From Virgibacillus profundi (GTDB taxonomy: Bacteria; Bacillota; Bacilli; Bacillales; Amphibacillaceae), in the NCBI RefSeq assembly GCF_002287375.1, contig NZ_NPOA01000007.1, positions 1 to 64,000 on the forward strand: DNA of 64,000 bases. The letters run 5' to 3'. Under the pieces are notes generated by a model. The model was not told where the DNA came from and made no database searches. It was given only the letters and a program-made list of their open reading frames with translations. The first letter of the stretch is position 1, and the number at the start of each line of letters is the position of its first letter. The position numbers and the translations under genes are program-made. Shown here in pieces: positions 1-9,070 of the stretch.

Positions 1-10
1 AACAAAAAGC

Positions 11-433
11 GTGCTGAAAGACCATCACACTGTGACACCATACATCATTATCAAGGATGCTGCTAAAGCCATAACGTTTTACAATAAAGCGTTTGGAACA
101 GCTGAGTTGATGCGTGTAACAAGCGACAGCGGAAAGGTTCAGCATGCAGAGATCAAGATTGGAAATTCGCCAATCATGATTGTTGACGAATTTCCGGAAT
201 ACCCGATTATGCAGAGTCCACAGTCATTGGGGGGAGCTGCAATGCATATTTTCCTATATGTCGAGGACGCTGATGCTCTTTTTGCACAAGCTATTGATGC
301 AGGTGCAAAGGAACTGGAGGCTGTAAAAAATCATTCAGAAGGTGATCGGCGTGGGGGAGTTATTGATCCATTTGGGCATATTTGGTGGATCGCTACTCAT
401 CGAAAGGATGTGCCGCTAGAGGAAATACAATAG
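11..433 (+). CDS. VOC/glyoxalase-fold protein, PhnB-like (probably 5' partial)
   Basis: Single-domain protein of the vicinal oxygen chelate fold, PhnB/YdcJ-like subgroup: a beta-strand opening (TPYIIIKDA), a central segment with HAEIKIGNSPIMIVDE and a C-terminal VIDPFGHIWWIATH signature that is typical of this subgroup. These proteins are usually small metal-dependent or resistance-type proteins; the substrate cannot be told from sequence. The frame is open to the left edge of the window, and the GTG at 11 has no visible ribosome binding site, so the true start is probably just outside. It is followed by a degraded region and shows no operon partner here. Confidence 0.7.
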   Translation: MLKDHHTVTPYIIIKDAAKAITFYNKAFGTAELMRVTSDSGKVQHAEIKIGNSPIMIVDEFPEYPIMQSPQSLGGAAMHIFLYVEDADALFAQAIDAGAKELEAVKNHSEGDRRGGVIDPFGHIWWIATHRKDVPLEEIQ

Positions 434-548
434 CACTAAGTCGATTAAGTTTTAAATAGATGGAAAACCAGAGTTTTTATAGAAGCGAATCGACGTATCT
501 ACAAGCTACAATCGAACCTTTCAAGGAATTAAATTCCTGGTAGGCACA

Positions 549-638
549 ATACGCGAACTGTGGGAAGAAAGATTCGGATACTTGGATCGTTATTTTCAGG
601 ATCTACAAAAGAGTAGAAACAAAAAGAGTGATAGCTAA
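549..638 (+). pseudogene. ArsR-family regulator, C-terminal remnant
   Basis: A 29-residue open stretch reads IRELWEERFGYLDRYFQDL and ends in a short basic tail. Such a tail is typical of the C-terminus of ArsR-family winged-helix regulators that precede AHSA1/SRPBCC genes. The winged helix itself is absent upstream, where only unrelated-looking sequence is visible. The SRPBCC remnant begins 18 bases downstream, so the pair looks like a decayed ArsR-SRPBCC operon. Assignment rests on a short match recalled from the family. Confidence 0.45.
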
Positions 639-656
639 ATTACTAGAGGGATAAAA

Positions 657-1153
<497 letters not shown>

Positions 1154-1298
1154 TTGCATTGTATTTAAATCATAAAAGAAGAATATTCAAATTAGAGAAA
1201 TCATTGATATCATGGTGCTTTGCGGTCTATGGTAACAGCTCTGTCACTAGGATTTATAAGAGGGCAGTAACTAAAGAAAATATAAGGAGTGTATTAGT

Positions 1299-1715
1299 AT
1301 GAATGACAAAAGAGATGTCTTAGATAATGGTCCTTTTTTTCATGGTACTAAAGCAGAACTAAAAATTGGAGATTTATTAGAAGCCCAATACTTATCAAAT
1401 TATCAAGATAAAAAATCCAACTATATATATTTTACCGCAACAGTAGATGCTGCTAAATGGGGCGCTGAATTAGCAATATCTAAATCAAAGGAAAGAATTT
1501 ATATTGTAGAACCATTAGGTAATTTTGAAAATGATCCGAACGTAACTAACAAAAGATTTCCTGGAAACCCAACACGTTCTTATAGGTCTAAATCTCCTTT
1601 GAAAATTATAGCTGAATTAGGTTCATGGGAAAGACATTCCGATGAAGAAATAAATCATATGCTTACATCTTTAAAAAAGTTACGTGAACAAGGAAAAGCT
1701 ATAATGGACGATTAA
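1299..1715 (+). CDS. arr: Rifampin ADP-ribosyltransferase (Arr)
   Basis: The 138-residue protein matches Arr enzymes along its length: FFHGTKAELKIGDLL near the start, then NYIYFTATVDAAKWGAELA, then RIYIVEPLGNFENDPNVT, FPGNPTRSYRS and the C-terminal helix LKKLREQGKAIMDD. Arr transfers ADP-ribose from NAD+ to the ansa-chain hydroxyl of rifamycins in the cytoplasm and so inactivates them. The length equals the usual family length. The start is supported by ATAAGGAGTG about 10 bases upstream of the ATG. It stands alone, next to the tail of a PEP-utilising enzyme that may be a decayed rifampin phosphotransferase. Confidence 0.93.
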   Translation: MNDKRDVLDNGPFFHGTKAELKIGDLLEAQYLSNYQDKKSNYIYFTATVDAAKWGAELAISKSKERIYIVEPLGNFENDPNVTNKRFPGNPTRSYRSKSPLKIIAELGSWERHSDEEINHMLTSLKKLREQGKAIMDD

Positions 1716-1762
1716 TCAATCCCTGAGGGAATCCTTTTTAACATAATGGCACGGTTTTTTTA

Positions 1763-2311
1763 GTGAAGAACTGGGCGGACTGCTTAGTCAGCAATTGCGC
1801 CCAGTATAAGACTTTTTCATGGTTAACTTCCTGTGATAAAGAATTCTCTTTTCATGATTTCTCATTTTTACTTCTATTTTTAGTGGAGTGGCAGGATGGT
1901 ATGGGCATAAATGACGGATATCACCGCTTCGTAAAACTCTACCTGATTTTTCCAGCTCAGCTGCTAACTTCCGGCATTGCAATCAGTATATATGGATAGG
2001 TAGCTGGGTTTCCGTTGCTTCAATATTTCCCAATTGTCGGTGTTTTCTTAGGCGGCATCCAGCTACATTACTGGCGATCGTCACCAACAAGAAAATCACA
2101 TTGGATTGTAGAACATATTATTGGCATGCTCTCATGCTGTGTAGCGACTGTTACCGCATTTACCGTTGTTGGAGCCCCAAAGCTGCTTCAGATAGATGCA
2201 GTAAGTTTAATTGTATGGGTGATCCCAACCATCGTTTTTGTGCCACTTATTATTGGTTTTACAACCTACTTTACAAAAAAATGGATGGAAAGAGAATTGC
2301 ATCATGAGTAA
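1763..2311 (+). pseudogene. Integral membrane protein, interrupted by a stop
   Basis: One frame runs through this stretch with a single TAG at 1997-1999. Before it lies GYHRFVKLYLIFPAQLLTSG, after it LLQYFPIVGVFLGGIQ followed by two strongly hydrophobic helices (GMLSCCVATVTAFTVVGAP and LIVWVIPTIVFVPLIIGF) and a charged end. The parts before and after the stop read like one polytopic membrane protein. No start or conserved N-terminus can be found upstream. I cannot assign a family. The downstream remnant originally overlapped its 3' end. Confidence 0.5.
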
Positions 2312-2518
2312 TCATATGGATCGTTAGTTTTCGTAATACTCTGGCTTCTAGGTGCAATTGTAGCCAATATTTTCTTGCTTCATTTGTTCCTAGACCGTTC
2401 GTTACTTCTTTTAGCAGTAATACTTGTCCTCACTCATGGTTATTTGTTGTTCTATTACAGAAAAAACTTTATGGGTATATTGGAGAGCAGACCAAACCCT
2501 TCCAACAATCGCACTTGA
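2304..2518 (+). pseudogene. Small two-helix membrane protein, frameshifted
   Basis: An ATG at 2304 overlaps the end of the previous frame but stops after seven codons. A shifted frame then encodes two clear hydrophobic segments (VFVILWLLGAIVANIFLLHL and LLLLAVILVLTHGYLLFYY) ending at 2518. A single frameshift near 2325 would rejoin them into a protein of about 70 residues. The pair with the preceding membrane-protein remnant looks like a decayed two-gene operon. No family assigned. Confidence 0.35.
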
Positions 2519-2625
2519 TACCCATCCAACTTAACATATCTTGTTCAACTGGAGGCGTTAATTTATAGGAAGGTGCTTCTTTAGCAAGATGGGTATGATA
2601 ATAGAATAAAGCAAAAAAGGGAGCA

Positions 2626-3018
2626 CTAGTCCTCCCTTTTGAATATCCAATTAATTAGATATTTCCCTTGCTCGAGTGTTACTTGGTCGCAAGATATACC
2701 CTTGAGAATTGAGCGCCAAATAGAAATTAACACAATTTCTATTGGTAAGTCTTTATTAGAGTTTATGTTAGATAGAAATGCTTCTATCTTACCCTTTTTA
2801 TTATTGGGAAATTCTTCACTAATTAACTTATAAATGCTATTTTTCACTGCAAAGTTTAAACCAGTGATGAGTGCAGCCTTCAGCGCTTCATCTGTCTGGT
2901 CAAATATAGAAGCAGCTCCCTCCATTCTATCAATAATTCTTTGTTCCATTTCAGCTCTAATTACCTCATAAAGATTAGATTTCGAATCGAAATGGTGATA
3001 AACTGCACCAGTAGTATA
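2626..3018 (-). pseudogene. TetR-family regulator lacking most of its DNA-binding domain
   Basis: The reading frame begins with TTGAVYHHFDSKSNLYEVI, which is the end of the TetR helix-turn-helix and the following helix, and continues through a roughly 110-residue ligand-binding region. A stop codon (TAA on the minus strand, bases 3019-3021) lies immediately before the first recognisable residue, and the first 30 or so residues of the family are missing. The methionine inside (MEQRIIDRMEG) could start a 107-residue product, but it could not bind DNA in the normal way. Confidence 0.75.
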
Positions 3019-3041
3019 TTAACTTTTGATCAACATGAATA

Positions 3042-3269
3042 TCACTTTTCATGCTTATAAAATGCTACAACACTTTCAGCCTTTTTAAGAATCTTATCGT
3101 GTAATTCTTTTGGTTCAATTACCTTTATTTTATCTACAAATCCCAATATATAGCCCTTCGCCTCATCTTCGGTATCAAAAGAAAGCTTGAGTTCTATTTT
3201 TAACATCAACAATTTGAACAAATCGAAAATTTTAGCCACGTTAAGATAGACGGCATAACCTTTACCCAC
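3042..3269 (-). pseudogene. WYL-domain transcription regulator, C-terminal remnant
   Basis: The last part reads FDTEDEAKGYILGFVDKIKV, then IEPKELHDKILKKAESVVAF, which is characteristic of the C-terminal end of WYL-domain regulators (YobV/YafY-like). The first 25 residues after the putative start do not fit the family, and the HTH and WYL core are missing. It lies head-to-tail with the broken TetR gene. The fragment was probably left behind by deletion. Confidence 0.55.
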
Positions 3270-3377
3270 ATTTCATAATTAGGTGAATTACCTTACAATT
3301 TTTTAGGTCATATTAAGGCTTCATAAAGAATATTAATACCAGATGACCTTAGTAAAAGTTGATGGAGGGTGATGTAG

Positions 3378-5228
3378 ATGTGCGGTTTCTTGGGAAGAAT
3401 GAAAAACTGCCCTGACCAATATAATGAAGTGATTGAGCCGATAGAACAGATTGATTACATCCATAATCGTAGCCCTGACGATTATGCGGAATTTTCTGAT
3501 GAATATTTGCATGTTGGATTCAGACGTCTTGCCATTATTGATCTTGAAAAAGGAAGTCAGCCAATGAGTTATCAGGATGACCGCTACTGTATCGTGTTTA
3601 ACGGAGAAATATATAATTATATTGAGCTGAAGGAAACATTGAAAACAGAAACGGATACTTTCACAACAGACTCGGATACCGAAGTCATCCTTGCCTTGTA
3701 TGATTTAAAACAAGAAAAGGCACTGGAAGAACTGCGTGGAATGTTTTCTTTTGTAATTTGGGATCGAATGGAGCAGAGGCTATTTGCTGCAAGGGACTCT
3801 TTCGGAATTAAGCCTTTTTATTACATAGAAACAGATGACTATTTTATTTTTGCCTCAGAGAAAAAAAGCCTGATTGCATTTGAAACAGACAATCCAGTTT
3901 CCCAAGAAGCTCTGCAGCATTACCTTTCTTTTCAATATGTCCCTGAACCCCATACAATTTCAGGTGAAATACAGACATTAAAAGCCGGGCATTATTTGAC
4001 TAAAACACCAGGTGAAGACCTAAGTATCCATCAATATAATGAGCTGATATTTCATCCTGTAAATCAACCATTTACTGATCTTGTGAATGACACAAGACTT
4101 GTTTTAGACGATTCTGTTGAAAAACACATGCGAAGTGACGTTCCGGTTGGAGCATTTTTGTCTGGAGGTATTGATTCCACAAGTATTGTAGCATTAGCAA
4201 AGCAGTATAATCCAAATATCAAAACATTTACTGTTGGGTTTAGACATAAAGGATTCAGTGAGATAGAGGCTGCAAAAGAAACAGCTGATAAATTGGGGGT
4301 CGAGAATATTCACAAAGTCATTACACCTGATGAATTCATAGAAACACTGCCACATGTGGTGTGGCATATGGATGATCCTGTCGCAGACCCTGCAGCTGTT
4401 GCACTGTATTTTGTCGCAAAGGAAGCCAGTAAGCATGTAAAGGTTGTATTGTCCGGTGAGGGCGCAGACGAAGTATTTGGTGGGTATAACATTTACAGGG
4501 AGCCACTTGCTTTAAGGGGATTTCGCTATCTTCCGGGGTTTACCAGAAAGGTGTTGCGTCAGCTTGCTTTGCTTCTTCCCGAAGGCATGAAAGGTAAAAG
4601 CTATCTTTTGCGTGGAACAACTCCATTATCCGAACGATATATTGGCAATGCCAACATTTTCAGTGAAATAGAAAAAAAGCGGTTATTATCTGATTATCGG
4701 CAGGATGTGAAGTTCACTGATATAACAGGTCCGCTTTTTAAAGAAGCCAGAAATTATGACGATTCATTAAAAATGCAGTATATTGATATTCACACTTGGC
4801 TTCGCGGTGATATTTTAGTTAAGGCAGACCGCATGACAATGGCTCATTCACTGGAACTACGCGTTCCTTTTTTAGATAAAGAAGTGTTTAAGCTTGCAAG
4901 TGAGTTGCCTGTAAAATCAAAGATTGCCCGGGGGACGACAAAGTATGTATTAAGGGAAGCCATGAAAGGCATTGTACCTGATTCTGTGCTTACACGAAAG
5001 AAACTCGGCTTTCCTGTACCGATTCGTCATTGGCTAAGAAATGAAATTTTTGATTGGGCGTATAACATCATTCAGAATAGTCCTACTGAACAATATATTA
5101 AAAAACAGGAAGCACTTCATTTACTGGAGCAGCATGCCTTAGGGAAAATGGATTACAGCCGGAAAATATGGACAGTACTTATGTTTATGTTATGGCATGA
5201 GCTTTATCCCGGATGTAACGGGAAGTAA
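3378..5228 (+). CDS. asnO: Asparagine synthetase, glutamine-hydrolysing (AsnO type)
   Basis: This 616-residue enzyme makes asparagine from aspartate, ATP and glutamine in the cytoplasm. Residues 1-200 form the glutaminase domain with the catalytic Cys2 (MCGF), FRRLAIID near residue 49 and FNGEIYN near residue 75. The synthetase domain carries the ATP pyrophosphatase loop SGGIDST and the later LSGEGADEVFGGYN and LRVPFLDKEVF motifs. Length and sequence resemble B. subtilis AsnO (YisO), the sporulation-associated paralogue, more than AsnB. GATGGAGGGTG sits 9-10 bases before the ATG. One oddity: where the family usually has HRGPD near residue 30, this protein has NRSPDD. No partner gene is adjacent. 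Confidence 0.93.
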   Translation: MCGFLGRMKNCPDQYNEVIEPIEQIDYIHNRSPDDYAEFSDEYLHVGFRRLAIIDLEKGSQPMSYQDDRYCIVFNGEIYNYIELKETLKTETDTFTTDSDTEVILALYDLKQEKALEELRGMFSFVIWDRMEQRLFAARDSFGIKPFYYIETDDYFIFASEKKSLIAFETDNPVSQEALQHYLSFQYVPEPHTISGEIQTLKAGHYLTKTPGEDLSIHQYNELIFHPVNQPFTDLVNDTRLVLDDSVEKHMRSDVPVGAFLSGGIDSTSIVALAKQYNPNIKTFTVGFRHKGFSEIEAAKETADKLGVENIHKVITPDEFIETLPHVVWHMDDPVADPAAVALYFVAKEASKHVKVVLSGEGADEVFGGYNIYREPLALRGFRYLPGFTRKVLRQLALLLPEGMKGKSYLLRGTTPLSERYIGNANIFSEIEKKRLLSDYRQDVKFTDITGPLFKEARNYDDSLKMQYIDIHTWLRGDILVKADRMTMAHSLELRVPFLDKEVFKLASELPVKSKIARGTTKYVLREAMKGIVPDSVLTRKKLGFPVPIRHWLRNEIFDWAYNIIQNSPTEQYIKKQEALHLLEQHALGKMDYSRKIWTVLMFMLWHELYPGCNGK

Positions 5229-5663
5229 GACCCCCTAATTCAAAATTTGTGAAGACAAAGATGTTTAGGTGGGGGATCAAATGTTGAAATGGGATACCAT
5301 TGGACGGGAAGACTATGGCCAGCATAGTTGGGATAGAACCAACCTCATTTATTAAAATCATCATAACTTCTGTGAGTGACATGTACTCCACATGTCTATT
5401 AGGATAAGTTCCAAATGTTCGTATGAGAGTTATATTGGGCTAGACGAACAAGAAATAAGCAATTCGAAATTCGGCAACCAAATAAAACATCAAAATTGTC
5501 ATGTAATTATAATGTTTTCTTTAAACTTCTTTTATCTTTTAATGTTAACTAGGAATTATAATCCTAAAATAGGAGATTTTATATAAGATGTTTACGTTGG
5601 ATGTTAAATTGTAAAAAGAAATTGAATATCCAACAGATACTTTATGTAAAGGTGGGGAATACA
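5229..5663 (+). other. Spacer without a supported gene
   Basis: After asnO there is no convincing coding sequence for about 430 bases. Short open frames exist on both strands (5392-5586 on plus, 5185-5391 on minus) but have no family resemblance, no good start signal and no neighbours that would support them. I also see no strong terminator directly after asnO. Confidence 0.5.
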
Positions 5664-5843
5664 TTGGAAATAAATAATATTGCAGGAATCGGTGATGAAA
5701 TTTCTTTTAAGTCCGGGATAAAGGGCGTTGTCGAAAAAATCTACGATAATTCAGTGATCGTATCCGTTACTGAAAATAATACCGATCTGGAGTTTGAAGG
5801 GAACAAGACAGTCGTTGGACATAAAAACTATGACGTTATCTGA
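5664..5843 (+). CDS. DUF2187 family protein (YkvS-like)
   Basis: A 59-residue protein with IGDEISFKSGIKGVVEKIYD and a C-terminal GNKTVVGHKNYDVI, the arrangement seen in DUF2187/YkvS proteins, which are small predicted beta-barrel proteins of unknown role in Bacillaceae. I chose the TTG at 5664 because GGTGGGG lies 6-7 bases upstream and the resulting length equals the family's usual 55-65 residues. A longer frame from 5601 would add 21 residues that do not fit. It stands alone between asnO and a broken transporter gene. Confidence 0.75.
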   Translation: MEINNIAGIGDEISFKSGIKGVVEKIYDNSVIVSVTENNTDLEFEGNKTVVGHKNYDVI

Positions 5844-5858
5844 TAGATTATAGCCATG

Positions 5859-5894
5859 AAAGGGCGCCTCCCCTATCGGGAAAGCACCCTTTAG
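5859..5894 (+). terminator. Weak possible terminator after the DUF2187 gene
   Basis: AAAGGGCGC pairs imperfectly with GCACCCTTT across a 16-base loop, just after the stop codon. There is no real uridine tract, so activity is doubtful. Confidence 0.3.
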
Positions 5895-6118
5895 CCCTCC
5901 AAGACTCGCTACGAGCGAATGTCTAGTTCTTACTCGACGGGAATCCCGCCCGCTATATGATACGACCTATACTCGGCCGCACAGGCACCAGTTTTTTACC
6001 GCAAGATAAAAAGGCTCCCTTCTACTCGACTAATGGAGGAAGGGTCACGGAAATGATCAAATTATTTTTGCAAGAATAATCCATTCTAAATTTTCGACTC
6101 AATAAGGAGGTCGCCCTC

Positions 6119-6580
6119 ATGAATCTTCGCCGTCATAAAAGTTTTGTCCGTTTCTGGATAGCCTCAACAGCATCGTATTTCGGCACTTATATAACCTCGC
6201 TGGCTCTCCAGGTTTTAGTCGTAGTAAATCTGCATGGAACGGCAGTAGATGTGGGTTGGGTGAATGCATCCGGATGGCTGCCGTATGTACTGCTCGGTCT
6301 GGCCGTAGGTGTTCTTATTGATCGAATTCACCGGAAACTTGTATTGGTGGTAACCGATATAGGTCGGGGCATTCTGCTCACGATGATTTGCCTGACAGCG
6401 GTATTCGACGTCATCAGCATCGGTTGGCTAATGGTCATTATGATACTTTTTGGCATCCTGTCTATATTTAATGACGCTGCCTATCAATCTCTTGTACCCG
6501 AAATCGTTCCGCGTCCATTGCTGATACGGGCTAATGCGCGGCTGGAGCAAAGCGCTGAGGTTGCAGAAACGAGCGGACTG
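6119..6580 (+). pseudogene. MFS transporter, N-terminal third only
   Basis: The first 152 codons encode a typical major facilitator N-terminus: a cytoplasmic start (HKSFVRFWIASTASYFGTYI), membrane helices, the loop motif GVLIDRIHRKLVLVVTD and the next helices, ending at EQSAEVAETSG. Full transporters of this type continue for about 250 more residues. Here the frame runs into about 50 unrelated polar codons (to 6730) after about 6575, so the gene is cut by a deletion or rearrangement. A perfect AAGGAGGTCG precedes the ATG, so a truncated protein could still be made. Confidence 0.75.
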
Positions 6581-6739
6581 AGCCATAAAAGAAAACGTGT
6601 ATTTAGAAAATGGTCAATGACAATTGAAAATATATATAGTGATGGAGAGAATAATGCAATTAACAATATCAATATGTGGAAAAAAACAAATAGAAAAGAT
6701 TTAAAAATGCTGGATTTTGAGAAGGGGTAGGAGATAGAA

Positions 6740-7543
6740 GTGACAATTTTAAAAGCTGGATATGGTCTGGATCCAAACGGATTTATAGTCAGTGATGTGA
6801 GTATAGAAAAAATTGAACATGTCTATATGCTATGTATTCAAGAATCTGTTGAGGGTCTAAAGAATTTGTTTCACCAACAATTGCACAGTGTTTATGTGTA
6901 TGGCAGCGTAGCTAGAGGTGAAGCTGTTGCCCTTAAATCAGATTTAGACCTTATCGCTATGTTTGATGGCAAACTCAGTTCCGTTAAGTTGGCTGAAATA
7001 AAGAAACTTGCTGGAGAACTATCCGGGAAGTATCATTCTCTGGTTCGTGATGTTGGTATCGCCGTAGCATATTACGACTATGCGATGGATCCCTCAAATT
7101 ATTATGAAAATGCATTTCTTAAGGAACTTTGTGTTTGTGTATACGGAGCGGATGTAGGAGAGGAATTTGGTCCGTACAAACTTACATCAGAGATAGCCAT
7201 CCGATTCAATGGTGATATTTATGATGCTCTTACCCGGTCGTTAAATAGGTTAAAAACAGCTTCAGCTAAAGATTTTAAAACAATATCACAAAACTTCTCT
7301 CGTAAACTCATTCGAACATATTATTCAATGGTAATGTTGCGCTCTCAGATTTGGACAACACGACTGTATGAGCAATCTGAAGTCTTTATCCACCACTTCC
7401 CAGATAAAGACTCTATTATTCGTACACTAATAAATTGGATAGATGAGCCGTCAACTGACTGTGAGACTGTATATGAGTTGTTTAAGAGCGAGGGAGAGTG
7501 GGCTAGTGCGAATTTTGAACATGAAGCCCGCATTTCTTCTTGA
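6740..7543 (+). CDS. Nucleotidyltransferase-fold protein
   Basis: A 267-residue protein whose residues 50-75 carry the polymerase-beta-type nucleotidyltransferase signature VYVYGSVARGEAVALKSDLD (GS loop followed by DxD), with a third acidic position expected near RDVGIAVAYY. The C-terminal half is helical, as in aminoglycoside-type nucleotidyltransferases and HEPN-linked relatives. The substrate is unknown; antibiotic adenylylation is possible but not shown. The start is GTG with GGAG 6-9 bases upstream. It begins just after the rearrangement that cut the MFS gene, so it may have lost its native upstream context. Confidence 0.7.
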   Translation: MTILKAGYGLDPNGFIVSDVSIEKIEHVYMLCIQESVEGLKNLFHQQLHSVYVYGSVARGEAVALKSDLDLIAMFDGKLSSVKLAEIKKLAGELSGKYHSLVRDVGIAVAYYDYAMDPSNYYENAFLKELCVCVYGADVGEEFGPYKLTSEIAIRFNGDIYDALTRSLNRLKTASAKDFKTISQNFSRKLIRTYYSMVMLRSQIWTTRLYEQSEVFIHHFPDKDSIIRTLINWIDEPSTDCETVYELFKSEGEWASANFEHEARISS

Positions 7544-8029
7544 TTATATGCATGCTTCATACACTTGAAGATTGAGACTTCTTGGCTAGGTTCGTTAAAA
7601 TAAAAGTGGAAATTAGAGGGAGACTTCTAATGAAACGGAATTATTGGTTTATTACATTTCACCACGATGGCAGTAACTCGTGGCACAGAAAAGAATTTGT
7701 GCCATCGGGTACTGCTTTTCTGTGGGAAGGAGAATATTATGGGGATTATCAAAGAGGCAAGGGAAGCGGTCGGCAGCTATATTTCTGTTGATGATCATGA
7801 GATAGTAAATACCATAGATTTATTATCTGTTGTTCGGTATTGATCTACTTGATCATATTATTATTGGAGACGGTCAATTCGTAAGTTTAAAAGAATTGGG
7901 CTGCATATAATGGTTAATTTATTGTATTATGTGTGTTCTTTAAAAACGTAAAATTCAAAGTTTCATAAAGTATTCACAATTTTCCAGATGGAAATGGGGT
8001 ATACTACATTAAAGTAAAGGAGTGATTTT
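7544..8029 (+). other. Spacer with gene debris
   Basis: A frame from 7631 to 7791 (starting MKRNYWFITFHHDG) has a plausible start with GAGGGAGA upstream, but ends abruptly and matches nothing I recognise. It is followed by a RadC-like tail at 7836-7910. Nothing else stands out up to the small FbpB-like gene. Confidence 0.4.
7836..7910 (+). pseudogene. RadC/JAB-domain C-terminal remnant
   Basis: The frame encodes GIDLLDHIIIGDGQFVSLKE followed by LGCI and a stop. This is the hallmark C-terminus of RadC-family (MPN+/JAB) proteins, normally about 220 residues and often found on mobile elements. No further part of radC is visible, so this is a short relic. Confidence 0.65.
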
Positions 8030-8170
8030 ATGCGACCAAAATCAAATTTTGAACGACTTGTTCAACAAAATAGAGAAGAGCTTTTAGAAGATAAAAAGAG
8101 ATTGTCACAATTAGAGCTTCAAATAGAGAAAAAACATGAAATATTGGCAACGAAAAACAGGGTTAACTAA
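8030..8170 (+). CDS. FbpB-family small basic protein
   Basis: A 46-residue protein beginning with FERLVQQNREELLEDKKRL and continuing with IEKKHEIL. This pattern (FEELV-x-N-K/R-x-x-LL-x-D, charged helix, KRH-like end) is that of the Fur-regulated basic protein B family, whose B. subtilis founder acts with the FsrA RNA in iron sparing. AAAGGAG lies 8 bases before the ATG. I see no Fur box directly upstream, so regulation by iron is not shown. A second family member occurs at 43162-43317. Confidence 0.7.
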   Translation: MRPKSNFERLVQQNREELLEDKKRLSQLELQIEKKHEILATKNRVN

Positions 8171-8192
8171 AAAAGTACCCTGTTTTATTTTT
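8153..8192 (+). terminator. Rho-independent terminator overlapping the FbpB-like gene end
   Basis: AAAACAGGGT pairs with ACCCTGTTTT across a 12-base loop containing the stop codon, followed by ATTTTTG. The hairpin uses the last codons of the gene. Confidence 0.85.
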
Positions 8193-8251
8193 GTATTCGA
8201 CTATTAAAGAAAATCTTAAGTATGCTTATAATAAATGACCACTTCACTCGA

Positions 8252-8416
8252 TTATTCCTTACATATGTCATCACATTCTTTATTACTGGGAGTGTCAGCA
8301 TAAGCATTATATTTTTTAGGTATTAAACCATCATAGTCAAAAATATAGTTCTCATAATTATCCCACTCCTTCTATTCACAACCTCCAACTAAATAACCTG
8401 TTAATTTAATTTTCAT
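8252..8416 (-). pseudogene. Small ORF with an in-frame amber codon
   Basis: On the minus strand a perfect AGGAGG at 8423-8428 precedes an ATG at 8416. The frame gives 14 residues (MKIKLTGYLVGGCE), then TAG at 8372-8374, and continues open for 39 more acidic, aromatic codons with two further cysteines (KEWDNYENYIFDYDG...) to TAA at 8252. The composition on both sides suggests one former 54-residue protein with a tyrosine or similar codon mutated to amber; the short 14-residue peptide alone is also possible. No family is recognised. Confidence 0.4.
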
Positions 8417-8636
8417 TAAAAATCTCCTCCTGTACATAATATCGAAATAAGTTGTATTGAAGGGGCTTAAAAATGAATTTATTTATTTTGTGATGAGGCT
8501 TTTTAAATAAAGATTAATAATTTATAAAATAGTTTAATAAAACTACGTTGACATGCTGGATTCCTAAAATCAACAATCCAGCGAGATCCTATTGTTGAAT
8601 ATTGACATGGTTTTAAAGAGAAAATTATGGTTAAGG

Positions 8637-8810
8637 TGTGAACGATTGGGCATTAGAGTCACCGGCAGCGGAAATTATCATTGCTAGTTATTTTGCCCAG
8701 GCGGTGGTCAAGGTCAGGGGAGCATTCCTATCCCTCCCGGCGTGTTTGTTCTAGGGGGAGGCCAAGGACAGATAGGTTTTAATTCTATTTATAAAAATAA
8801 AACCGCATGA
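8637..8810 (+). other. Glycine-rich coding remnant
   Basis: One frame, interrupted by TAG at 8685, encodes after the stop a segment with two GGGQGQ repeats around IPIPPGVFVLGG. The low-complexity pattern looks like the end of a glycine-rich, perhaps surface or spore-associated, protein, but it has no start codon. I cannot name a family. Confidence 0.25.
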
Positions 8811-8848
8811 AATCAGGATTTTTATAATTGATTTCATGCAGTTTATTC
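8803..8848 (+). terminator. Hairpin terminator
   Basis: CCGCATGAAATCA pairs with TGATTTCATGCAG across a 14-base loop, with A- and T-rich flanks, so it could work on both strands. It lies between the glycine-rich remnant and the toxin-antitoxin module. Confidence 0.7.
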
Positions 8849-8896
8849 ATTTTTTGTTTATTAAACGGCTGCTTTATTGAATAAACATCTAAGAGG

Positions 8897-8924
8897 TGTA
8901 CAAGTTGCGAAATCGTGGTATAAT
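8897..8924 (+). promoter_or_regulatory. Extended -10 promoter of the antisense RNA
   Basis: TATAAT at 8919-8924 is preceded by TG one base upstream (TGGTATAAT), an extended -10 element. A weak -35 (TGTACA) lies 16 bases before it. The same segment recurs at 21297-21323. It would start an RNA near 8931 pointing toward the toxin gene's 3' end. Confidence 0.7.
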
Positions 8925-8930
8925 AAATAT

Positions 8931-9070
8931 ATATAATCATACAATATTAAAAACCGCCCCATGCGAGTAACATGGAGCGGTTACAATAGACCAACCCCAT
9001 CAAGAGGGGTGGGCGCCTTAGGAATAATCCCTCAGTACCTGACCAAAGACACATGAGGGATTATTTTTCA
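8931..9070 (+). ncRNA. RatA-like antisense RNA of a type I toxin-antitoxin module
   Basis: Downstream of the extended -10 promoter the predicted RNA holds a stem around CCGCCCCATG/CATGGAGCGG, a short AACCCC/GGGGTG-type stem, and a strong terminator in which AATAATCCCTCA pairs with TGAGGGATTATT before TTTCATTTTT. The 3' end overlaps, in antisense, the last codons and the 3' end of the convergent 27-residue toxin gene. This is the arrangement of txpA/RatA in B. subtilis, where the antisense RNA pairs with the toxin mRNA 3' end. RNA ends are predicted, not measured. Confidence 0.7.

Noticed and set aside
5185-5586. Short frames after asnO on both strands
   Set aside because: No start signal, no family and partly antisense to asnO.
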